From assembly GCA_032358165.1 (NCBI GenBank), contig JAALGY010000030.1:1736001-1800000 (forward strand): DNA of 64,000 nt. The letters run 5' to 3'. This document shows positions 1 through 9,481 of the stretch, piece by piece (position 1 is the stretch's first letter; the number at the start of each line of letters is the position of its first letter). Position numbers and translations under genes: made by a program. The notes under the pieces are model-generated. The model was not told the DNA's origin, did no database searches, and saw nothing but the letters and a program-made list of their open reading frames with translations. Source of the stretch: Diplosphaera chodatii. Its lineage: Eukaryota; Chlorophyta; Trebouxiophyceae; Prasiolales; Stichococcaceae.

Positions 1-3000
1 GCCGTCGGCCGGCGCCGGCAGCACCACCCTCAGGAAATGGGCCATGCGGCCGACAAGCTGGCTGCTGTCTGCAAAGCTGACGATGAGGTAGTAGCCGACG
101 CAACGCGTCTGGCTGCTGTTGGAGGTGCTGGAGATGACCTCCCTGCCGCCACTGGTCGCTTGGCGGTGCTCGTAGATGCGGCAAGCCTCAAGACTGGCAG
201 GACTGGCATGCGCTACACCGCCACAACCCCTCAGGATTTGCTGCAGCGCCCACCCTGAAGCAGTTTGACACTGTTGCACTGCGAGGCGCGAGTAAACGCA
301 CCAGGTCATACAGTAGCGCATGCGCAGCAGGATCTTGAAGAAGGTGGAGGCGTCCAGGTAGTACAGGCGGTCCCGCCCCACGAACAGCGGCGGCCCGTGG
401 CAGCCGACGTCACCATGGCGGGCACCCTCCGCCACCTTCAGCCAGCGCTCCTTGTGCCCCCTGCCTGCATGCGATGCAGCTTCGATTGATGGTTGGCAAC
501 CCATGCTGCGCTGGGGCTGCTGGCACACTCCCGCAGGGCTGGCAGGATCCTAATGACGGTAGCGGCCACACCAGCAAAGCGCAGCAGCCCAGCTGGATCA
601 CAACATCAGAGAAAGGTTGATTCGTGGTGTAGCTGGCTGCGCACACATGACTGAGGAGCAGACGTTTGTCGTTGGCAAGCATGGCCTCTCCCGCCGAAAC
701 ATCGTCCTTGCGGCTCTGGCTGTAGCCCTGTAAGACACGCCACGCCTGTTGTCCCTGGGCAGCATAGCCTGCACCTCTTGGTCTGTGGCCCGCTGGTTGT
801 AGGTTTCCTGTGAGGCAGCAGCACCGCAGCGACTCAGCAGTGTCAGCAGCGCTGATGTGTCACTTTGCCGGTCATGGCAGACCGGACCTTGTGCTGACAC
901 GCCCATGTGCACTTTTGCAATGGAATGCGCACACGCACACCACCAGCTGCGCACCTCGAAGTTGCAAAAGCTGCAACCCAGGTATGCGCCCGGCCCCAAG
1001 GTTTTGCCCAGCTTGTGCCTCTCAACCATGTCTGCGAATATGAATCGTACGATGACGATGTGGCGCTCCGGAGACGGGGCGATGATGGAGCCGTCAGGCG
1101 CATGCTGGTGCGGCGTCATTACAAGGTCGCTGCCTTGGCAGCAAGGATGGGCAAGACTGCCGTGAGCACCTTGGCGCTAGCCAGAGTGATTTGTAGGGTG
1201 CATGCGCATGTTCTGCTGCGCTTGCTTGCCGAGACATGCTCAGATGCTGACGCCCAGTGGCGGAAGTGGCCATATGCACAGCGAGCAGGTGCTGGCCAGA
1301 GCAACTCGGGCATCACCTGCAGGCTCTGGCCTAAAGCGCTTCAGGTCCTGGACGAATAGCGCCGTAATGCACTGCAGCTGCCTGAAGTTTGGCTCTTTGG
1401 GGCCTGAGATAATGAGCACGGGCTGGTTCAGGTCCAAGCGGTTGATCATCTCGGTTGATGGCCCTGCGCCAGAGCATGCACATCACCATTACAACGCTGA
1501 TGGCTGGGTATGCTGGTGCAGTCTGACAGTGCGCAAGCAGCTGGCTCCTGAATGCTGCACATCTTGCCTGCATCACCCATACTTTGTCTCATGCCCAGGT
1601 GAGCAGCACATGAGATGGTACCTGAGAGCCGCCACCCCAGCTGGACCAAGCGATCAGTCAATGCCCGCCTTGTACGCTGATGCGTGCTCCTTGCGCAGCG
1701 CGCCTGCGATCTCCTCGTCGATACGCTCCGCCTCTTTGCTGGTGTAGAACCCTGGCCCATCACGCGCGCTGCCGCGTGCTGTGCAAAACTCAGGATTGTC
1801 AATATTCGCTGTATGGCCGCTTCCACGCCCACGTACCAAAACACCTGCGCACATGGCGGCATGGCTGGTGACTACCCGGGCCAGCGATTGAATAAAACAC
1901 CTTGCAGCACATGTTGTCAAGCACCAGCTGCCGGCAGTGCACAGGGCTGCAGCGCCTGTCCTGCCGGAGGGTCACACCTCAGCCGCTGGTCAGGGATGTG
2001 CAGTGCATATGTGTTAGTGGCATGACATCAGGCTGAAAGACGCACATCCCGCGGCTGCAGCCGTGCTTTTCCATTGGTGTACTCTTGCACATCGAAGCGC
2101 CGCTCTCCGCAGGTGTCACACATGTCGTCACGGCGTGCGGCCCACTGGCTCCTTGGCTGCGGCTTCTAGCGTCTGCAGCCGTTTCTGCAAAAGTGCCATT
2201 CAAAGTCGTTTGCTGCCTTGACCCTGCACTGAGATATGCTGACTCTCAGGGCGCAGGCTCACCCCTTGGTGCAGCCACATGCAGACAGCCTTGCTGACGA
2301 TCACGCACAACCTAGGATGCTCTTGCCAGTGCGCCCGACCAATCGAAAAACCAAAGGTATGATGCACAAACAGCAGATGCACGTTGCGCACTGCAGCGCA
2401 CCCCAGAATGCCCTTTTGCAGGTAGAGGCTCGGCGGCATGCTGTCGGGCTGCGTCAGGAACTTCTTCGCTATCACACGGACCAGCCGATCATGCGTGTCG
2501 GCTGACATATTGCATTCCTGCCTTAGCCCGAGCAGCAGGTGCGCTGCCTCTTCGATAGTCGCTGTCGAGCTGGCAGGCTCTGTGACAGCCCACAGCTTGT
2601 CCTGGTGCTGCAGGTACCGTGCTGCGGTCCTGCGGTGTGCGCCGGCGGCTGCCTGCGGCTGCGGCTCTGGCTCAGCGGCTGCAGCGGGGTCGGGCTGCGG
2701 GTTGTCAGCGGCGCCCTGCTGACCATCTGGGGTGGGTGGCAGGTAGACGGCGGCAGCTGCATCCTCGTCTGCATCATCATCTTCCCAGCCGCCAAGTGCA
2801 GCCGCTTGCTCGTCGACTCCAGCAGCACAGCCGCTCTGCGCCTCCTCGCCTTGCACCATCTCTGCAAGCTGCATACACACCCGCTGCAGCGTTCGACCAG
2901 CGTACCAGACCTGATGCACAGGACAATTCACGACAGTGGTAGTGAATAGTCTTGCATGCTCGGGCGACCAGCATCTGGTCGAGAAAACTCACCAGGCAAG

Positions 3001-3840
3001 TTGCTAGGCGCGTCAATATCGCTGCCGCCGCCGCCGCTGCCACCAGCGTCGTGGTCATGATGAATGCTGGCAGCCTCTGCACCGCTATGGACTGGCATGG
3101 CGCAGGCTGCATACGCGCTGTCGACACCTGCTGCGCCGCTGCCGGCAGGCTCTGCATGCGGTTGGCTGGGAGCACCAGCTGAATCTGCACGCGCGGCGCA
3201 TGGCCGTGATCGCTTTTGTGGTCTAGGCTGCAGCTGGTTGTTGTCGTTCTTTTGGTAGTCGTGGCCTGCGTGTAGCATGCGAGCATATTGATGGGATGAC
3301 TGGAGCAGACAAGGAACCAAAATGATGTGGCAGCCGCGAGGTGAATCAAGAGAGAATCCTGCATGCATGAGCGACCTGCTCTACAGATGTTGTTGTCAGG
3401 CACGGCGCATTCGTTGCCGCCGTCAGGCCACTCTTGTGCACCAGCGCCATCGTCGTCATCGCAGGCTGCACCATGGGATGCAGAGCTGGTGCATGCGTCA
3501 CCACTGCTGATGACTAACTGACCCAGCAGGGCATCTGCTGCTGCAGCTGTTGCTGCAGCTGTTGCTGCAGCTGTTGCTGTTGCGTTGCTGTTGCTGCAGG
3601 CTGCTGTTGTGATACAGGACGCGACCGCGCACCACTACTGCCGCTGGCAGCGTGTGCAAGCTTGCGTTGGGCACGTGGACGCAAGTCTTCATGAGCCAGC
3701 AGCTCTTGCGCTTCTGCACAGTCATCGATGTGCTCGTAGAAACGCTTCAACGACCAAGTGCCCGCACTGTTGCACCCTCTGCACCTGTACACGTCTGCTG
3801 CCACTTCGATCCCGCAGATGTCACGCATTCTAGACGGCAT
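1..3840 (-). CDS. Tnp2/CACTA-like DNA transposase, decayed, C-terminus cut by the window edge
   Basis: Recognised by ordered motifs of the Tnp2 (En/Spm, CACTA) transposase family spread over minus-strand exons. The N-terminus (from 3840) has a C2HC-like pattern (CRGC then HIDDC), then a poly-Gln run. About 2.93-2.4 kb holds an acidic linker, then a LLLGLRQECNMS / MPPSLYLQK segment. About 2.14 kb has MCDTCGERRF. About 1.82-1.68 kb has NPEFCTARG and GFYTSKEAERIDEE. About 1.44-1.33 kb has the typical IISGPKEPNFRQLQ. About 1.07-0.96 kb has FIFADMVERHKLG with YLGCSFCNFE. About 0.73 kb has GYSQSRKDDVSAGEAM. The C-terminal RLYYLDASTFFKILLRMRY and VGRMAHFLRVVLPAP run to base 1. The family excises and integrates DNA by a DDE mechanism; I did not locate all catalytic acidic residues. 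The reading frame switches near 1.80 and 1.67 kb without clear introns, so the copy is probably inactive. Exact exon borders are uncertain. A related Tnp2-like superfamily such as KDZ cannot be excluded. Confidence 0.72.
3535..3600. repeat. CTG/CAG trinucleotide-rich tract (poly-Gln coding on minus)
   Basis: Repeated ctgctgcagctgttg units. On the minus strand they encode a run of more than twenty mostly Gln residues (QQQLQQQLQQQ pattern) in the N-terminal part of the transposase. Low complexity; length likely variable between strains. Confidence 0.85.
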
Positions 3841-4270
3841 CTGCGGCCCTGCAAATGCTTACACGGCAACCCAGGCTACGCATGCTATATTTTATTATAA
3901 AGTGATCCGTTCAACGCAAGCTAGACGAATAAGACGATCATGCTGCAGCATGCAAGCAAGGGGAATAGAACTTCTATTCCCCTTGATGTAAGTTACATGA
4001 CAGGACTGTCAGTACTGCCACCTGGTACGGGGACCCGCTCACCTGCCCACCCTGGACCAGGGGAGCTGAAGACCGAGGGTAGCACGAAGCGTGCTGCGCC
4101 GTGCTGCGCTGCATGCAATGCAACAAACGCAGGCTTGATTCCACACAACGTGTGCACACATGCTGAGATACCTTCCTGCGGCCTGGTATGATCAGTATCT
4201 GGACGCATGCAGCGTGTGTACGTGCTTGTGGTATTTGGCAGGGCCTTTGTGTGTGATTGATCAGCACAGC
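3841..4270. promoter_or_regulatory. Divergent intergenic region between transposase and exon-array gene
   Basis: Holds the presumed 5' ends of two head-to-head genes (transposase on minus from 3840, exon-array gene on plus from 4271). It is AT-richer than its surroundings near 3885-3905 (atattttattataaagtg) and contains the 27-bp palindrome at 3958-3984. A shared promoter is inferred from the layout, not shown. Confidence 0.4.
3958..3984. repeat. 27-bp perfect palindrome
   Basis: Arms 3958-3970 (AAGGGGAATAGAA) and 3972-3984 are exact reverse complements around one central base. It sits in the divergent region of the putative transposon. It could be a protein-binding site or a cruciform; its role is unknown. 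Confidence 0.9.
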
Positions 4271-7093
4271 ATGGCCGGCTTCTCTGAGCTTTCGGTCACA
4301 CTTGGTGTCGATCCAGAGGACCAGGCATGGCTAAAGATTTGTCAGCGTAAGACCGGCTCAGATGCGCCGCCTGCCGTGCAGTTCAAGGTTGACAGCAACA
4401 CATCCGACATGACAGCGACTAAAGCTCACATTATGTCGAGGTTGCATGTCGCCCACAAGTCGCCAGAGGCTGTGTGGGTGGCAGATCCAGCAACCGACTT
4501 CGGCAAGCCGCTGGACAGCTTTCCGCAGCACCTCCATCAGTTCTCTATTGACCGCAGCATCCCAGCTCCAGTTGGCTTTGATGCCATCGGCTCAGCGGTG
4601 ATGCTCGAACCAGAGGTGCCTGCAATGCTATCGACACCAAAACCGGCATGCACTTGCGCTATGTTGTTTGACTTCAAGCTGCATGACAGCCTCCATGGTC
4701 AGCGTCCTTGCCCATGATCGAAGTTGACCAATTGAGATCGGCTTGACATCCTCTACAGCCCTGGTGGGCAGACCGAATGTGAATCACATCTATCTGCAGG
4801 TCGGCAGCATTGGCCGCGGGCAGACTGCGGCCAGCCAGCCGGCTGCAGCGGGGGCGCCTCTGGCAGCCAGCTGCCCGCAGCGTCCTGCGCAGGTGCTGCT
4901 TGACGGGTTCCCTTGCCTGCGCAGGTGCTGCATGACGGGTTCCCTCGCCCATAGTAACCTGAAGTGCTTTTCCATGCGCGTTACTTCTGCATGTGCCTCA
5001 CTGCGTCTGCAGTTTGCATGTCTGCAAACGAACTGCACACTGGATGTGTTTGCAGGTTGCTGGCAGGGGTCGCGGGCAGACTGCGGCCAGCCAGCCAGCT
5101 GCAGCGGGGGCGCCTCTGGCAGCCAACACGCAGCGTCCTGCGCAGGTGCGTGGCCTGCTGCACGGTGCTGCTCAGCAGCCTGCATGACGGGCTCCCTTAC
5201 CCACAGTGGATCTGAAATGCTTTTGCATGTGCTTCACCCTTGCACTGTACTTGGAGCCTGCTTGTTCGCAAGCCAACTCCACATTGGCTGTATCTGCAGG
5301 TCGCTGGGAGAGGCCGGGGGCCCGCTGCAGCCAGCCAGCCGGCTCCGTCTGCGGCTGTCCACACGCAGCGCTCTGCACAGGTGCATGGTCTGCTGCATGA
5401 AGGCTGCTCAGCAGCCCGCGCAATGGGCGCCTGTGCGTATGCCTGATGTCGTACGCGCTTCACCCTTGCGTGCGCCTTGCTGTACCTGCACCTGCTAAAC
5501 TGCAATGCAGACTTGCACAGTGGTTGTACTCACAGATCGAGGCAGGGGCCGTGGGCAGAGCGCAGCCAGCCAGCCGGCACCTGATCGCCTGCAGCAGTCT
5601 CGTAATCAGGTGCATGGCCTGCCACGTGGTGATGCTCAGCAGAACTTTGGGACCAATTGCCGTGGCACGCCGCCCATGCAATCAGCTGCCTGTTGCTTTG
5701 CCGGCACGCCAACATCTTGGCATCGTCCGCAGGGCACAGGCCATCTGGTGGGTGGCCTGGCATGCTGGGCCACTCAGCACCTGTGTGGATGTCGTGCCTG
5801 ACATCAGCTGTTAGTGACACACCTCACACTGGTCGCAGCCTGCAGCATTGACTCGATGGCATGCTGCCCGATCCGCAGGGCACCAGCACTGGCAGCGGGC
5901 AGCGTGCAAACCGTCAGCCTGCTGGAGCCCCTGCAGCGCCTGCAGCAGCTGACACGCAGCCGCTAAACCAGGTGCGTTACATGACATGCAGTGCTGCCCA
6001 GCCTAATTGTCTCCCATGCACCTCGTGCTATATATTGGGCAGCCTGCAGCTGTGACTTGACAGGCATGGGCGCTGATCCGCAGGGCACAAGCAACGGCAG
6101 CGGGCAGCGTGCAGACCGCCAGTCGGTCGCAGCACCCGATGAGGATGATCCCAAGCCGGCGGATCAGGTGTCTAGCCTACCATCCCCAGCCTCATTACAT
6201 GCCGGCAGCCATCATCCCGCAACTCTAGCAACTCCAGCATGATCTGTGCTCACGTGCTTACGCTTCGTTCATATCATGCTCGAGTGCACGAATCACCGAC
6301 TACTGCACATGCTGACAGCACGCTGTGGAGGTGTCAGGCGCAGGCGCCGGCGGGGCTGCCGGACGCAGGCTCGCGACGCAGCACACGGAAGATCATCAGA
6401 AGAAAGAAGACGCCACGCCCTGAACCTACTGTTCAGGTGCGCCCAAGATCCTCCTGCTGTTACTCCCAGCCACAGCTGCAGCACCACATGAACCAAGCTC
6501 CCAGCAGCTGGGCTGCTTCCTCCTTGCATGCTGGCATCCAGCACCTGCGGCGCTCCGCTGTGAACTGTGCAGCACTGCTCTGTTTCTGTGGAACGGCTGC
6601 ACATGCTGCCTTGGCATCCAGCTACTTTTACACTGCTGCAGGCTGACGGCCAGCACACCAACAGGCCGCAGCAAGGCGAAGGCGCACGCACAGCAGACGC
6701 CGCCGAGCCGGGCCCAGAAGATGCAGAGGCTATGGAGCCTGCAGGCGCTGCGCAGCCGAAGCGAAGGCGCCTGCGGAGTGCCCGAGACATTGCCGCAAAC
6801 GACGCCAATGCAGCGCAGCAGGTTTGCCAAGGCTGCTTGATGACCAGGAACCTGGTCAGTCAGCTGCCTCTGCTGCAGCACTGTCGGCTGGCTCTATCTG
6901 CATGCTGAACCCATTCTGCATGGCCACAGGCTGGTGTCCTGTTCTCATCGACCGCATTGCCATCAAGCGTCATGCACGGTACTGCATCATCAGGCGCCTG
7001 TGCCTTGACCGCCACAGCCACTAAGGTGCCCGCCTGCACTTGCAGGGTGCCAGCTGTGCGGCGGCGCCAGACAGCAACCTCGAGGACGACTGA
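4271..7093 (+). CDS. Unknown nuclear-type protein encoded by a tandem exon array; possible transposon accessory gene
   Basis: I do not recognise the family. A consistent phase-0 model is: 4271-4615, 4800-4892, 5056-5145, 5300-5380, 5879-5971, 6084-6167, 6338-6436, 6642-6821, 7046-7093 (stop 7091), about 370 residues. The first 115 residues are a compact unique domain (starts MAGFSELSVTLGVDPEDQ). Five following exons encode about 30-residue repeats (GRGRGQTAASQPAA..., GTSNGSGQRADRQ...), each ending in Gln at the splice donor. The last exons are strongly basic, with nuclear-signal-like clusters RRSTRKIIRRKKTPRP and QPKRRRLRSARDI, and end acidic (NLEDD). Head-to-head placement with a Tnp2-like transposase and the flanking motif array suggest a TnpA-like accessory DNA-binding role, which is only inference. 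The donor of exon 1 (gtgcct) is weak. Confidence 0.5.
4800..6167 (+). repeat. Tandemly duplicated exon-intron units (six copies)
   Basis: Exon-like copies begin at 4800, 5056, 5300, 5536, 5879 and 6084. The first four are spaced about 235-255 bp and also share intron sequence (for example tgacgggttccct / tgacgggctccct downstream of the donors). Exon copies share the core cgcgggcagactgcggccagccagcc, the acceptor tgcag and the donor cag|gtg. Copies are 93, 90, 81, 74, 93 and 84 bp. The 74-bp copy (5536-5609) breaks frame. Confidence 0.85.
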
Positions 7094-7459
7094 GATAAAG
7101 GTATCATCACAACCCTGCAGTCGAGATCGCATGGCACGTGCGGCGTGCAGGATGAACAAGGGTGCTGCTGTGGCAAGCGTGCCGCTGGGTTGTGTGAGGC
7201 AGCGTTTGCAGCGGCTGCTAGCTAGCAGAGGCTGCAGAGTGCTGCTCCCACCCTTGTGCGTCTGAATAGATATGTGTAGGCGCAGCCAGATGTGTTTGCA
7301 TCGAGCGGCAGTAGGCTGCCTGCTGTCAGGGTGTGCACTTGTGCAGCATGCATCTGGTCGGTGGTTTTGCTTAGGATGTGTGATTGCAGCCGTCGCCAAG
7401 GGCTGCTGCATACTGATACGACCGCTGGAGGGATGTTTGTGGGCGGGTGTGCGGGTGTG

Positions 7460-7860
7460 TCCTCAGCAGTGCCGGCAGTGTCCCAGAACATGCGCTGTTG
7501 GTGTCCTTGCACATGTCCTGCGCAGTCTTGATGTTTTGGCAGCCACAAGTCCTGCAGGTGTCCGGCGGTGCGCTGGCTGTAAGCGGAAACGGGTCTCAAA
7601 CCATGTCCCGCTGCTGTCCTGTTCAAACCAGGACAAATTTTTCCGGACGGACGTTCCCTGAAAGACAGGCAGGACACCCTCCTGGGACACTGTCCTGCCC
7701 GAGGTGGTGTCCGCCAGGAGTCCTGGCGGCGGTCCTCAGGGGTGTCCTGTCACCTGTCCCCGACCTGTCCCGGTTTCAGGGGCGTGTCCTGCTCCAGCTG
7801 CAGGACACCCCTGCCGGACCCCAGCAGGACACCGGCGCCGCCGCCCCGGGACAGATGCCC
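7460..7860. repeat. Dense array of TGTCC(T) / (A)GGACA motifs in both orientations
   Basis: About twenty occurrences of TGTCC or its complement GGACA in 400 bp, often extended to TGTCCTG or CAGGACAC. Examples lie near 7615, 7630, 7672, 7690, 7743, 7784, 7803 and 7826. Short motifs repeated in both orientations near an element end are typical of CACTA subterminal repeats that bind the transposon's own protein; that assignment is inferred. Confidence 0.7.
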
Positions 7861-8119
7861 ATCCCCAAATGGTCCAATGTGTCAGTCAACAAGATACTTG
7901 AGGTTCGAAAACATGTTAATACCACTGTTCCTTTGACAGTCCGCTTTGCCGTACTCCATTGCTGGGTTGGCTTGGATTGCCCGTGTCAGGGCAGACGCTC
8001 CCAATGCACCCATCAGAATTGGGAATTTCCCCGCTGATCAGCTGGACAATATTCTGTTCCTTGCTTGGCGTCGACTCGAGAAAGTAGGGTGTGTCTGGTC
8101 CTCTCTTCGCATTTGACAC

Positions 8120-8147
8120 CTGAGGGGGCCTGCCGGTAGCCCCTCAG
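8120..8147. repeat. Small hairpin (8-bp stem)
   Basis: CTGAGGGG at 8120-8127 pairs with CCCCTCAG at 8140-8147 across a 12-base loop. It lies at the outer edge of the motif array and could mark the end of the element. Confidence 0.5.
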
Positions 8148-8322
8148 CTAGCAACGGCAGCATGCTCGTGGCTGCCGGCTGCCAACTGCGCCTCAGCAGC
8201 CTGCCAGGGCAGGGCCGGGTGCTGGCGCAGCTTCAGAGGCGCCCAGCTTCAGGTATAGCCTGCAGCTGGTCGCTGCCGTTTGATGAACTGTGCCGCGTCG
8301 TCATGGCTTTCTTGCAGGATCG

Positions 8323-9063
8323 ATGACTGTCCCATCCGTTCGTCTGTCGAATGCGAGCTCACGATCTGATAGAAGCTCCAGCATCGTTGCAATGAATCAG
8401 CCAGCTGACAGCACCTCAGCACTCATTTTGCGGTTGGCAAGTCGCTTGCTTAAGCAGACGAGTGCTGAGGTGCTGGTCGTCGCCGGTGCTTCGCACTCAG
8501 GGTATTCTCTACTGACACATGGCCCAGTTTCTCGTATGTCCTATGTGTCTGAGCAAGGTGCCATGCTTGCAGCAGCGGTGTGCGCCCGGAACCGCATTGC
8601 AGTGTCGGCCGCCGCAGCAAGTCCCAACGACGAGGAATCCGTGCGGGACCAGCTGGCACTGCTGCTTCAGAGCGCGAGCGGCTTGCAAAAGCAGCTGACC
8701 GACATCTCGGCATCGCTCCTGCGGAAGGAGGCAAGTTCACTACACTGCGTGTGCATGACGTTGGCACAGCCTCCAGCTTGATTGCATTTATCAGGCTTCG
8801 ACCAGTCGCACTTACTTTACAATGGGAGTCGAGACAGAGTTACCGTAGTGCGTGCTGAAGGCCAAGAGCCTGGCTGACGGATTGCATTCTACTGCTTCTG
8901 CAAGTAGAATGGCCGACAGTGGCCGACTTTTGAGGCGGTGGCCTTCAACCTGGTGATACTCCTCAGTTGCTTCATCTATCTGGAGACGAAGACAGGCAAT
9001 GAAGGCACGATCTTACAATTTATCGGTGCCTACCTTGGTGCCATCGCGGGCAAGATTGTATGA
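8323..9063 (+). CDS. Small protein with coiled/helical body and C-terminal membrane segment, unknown
   Basis: Two-exon model: 8323-8730 and 8920-9063 (stop tga 9061-9063), about 183 residues; an alternative ATG at 8392 gives 160. The acceptor-like cttgcag just before 8319 hints at an upstream exon, so the N-terminus is uncertain. The body is helix-prone (STSALILRLASRLLKQTS; RDQLALLLQSASGLQKQL). The second exon encodes a hydrophobic tail (VAFNLVILLSCFIYLE, then ILQFIGAYLGAIAGKIV) consistent with one or two membrane passes at the C-terminus. The intron would use a GC donor (GAG|GCAAGT) and keeps frame exactly. I do not recognise the family. It lies between the transposon and TEL2 and may or may not belong to the element. 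Confidence 0.5.
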
Positions 9064-9481
9064 GTGCATGCTCTCATGTTGTATGCTCATCGTAGTCAAA
9101 GGTGTACTATCAGAACCTTGAGATTCTATGAAGTCCGGGTAGGCGTGTGTTTTGCGCTCGCCATGGTTGTATGGTACCAGCTTGTGAGCAGGTAGTTCCG
9201 TCCTTGATCTTCGCTGCGTAAGTTAAGTTCCATGACATGGGTCTTGTCTGTAAAGCAAGTGAGGATGCACGATATTCCAGTGAAATGCACCAATGCAGTG
9301 TTTCGTGATCCTGCCGTCCTGCTGCCTAGCAGCCCTGCCGTTTCCTTTTGCATGCACATTTCGTTCAACTCGCGTCGACCAGGTCCAAAGTATCATGCCC
9401 AGTCTCAACATACCACCTGCTGTGGGTGGTGTCAGGCATGGCGGCTCAGCTGGCAGAGCTGGCTGATGCGTACATCGATGC

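Larger units (their letters stand above)
7094..8318. other. Non-coding flank with a motif array; no gene seen
   Basis: No exon with family similarity or consistent splice phase was found. The middle part carries the TGTCC/GGACA array (7460-7860). An AT-richer part follows, and a small inverted repeat lies at 8120-8147. This may be the right subterminal region of the transposon. I could not identify a terminal inverted repeat. Confidence 0.5.
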
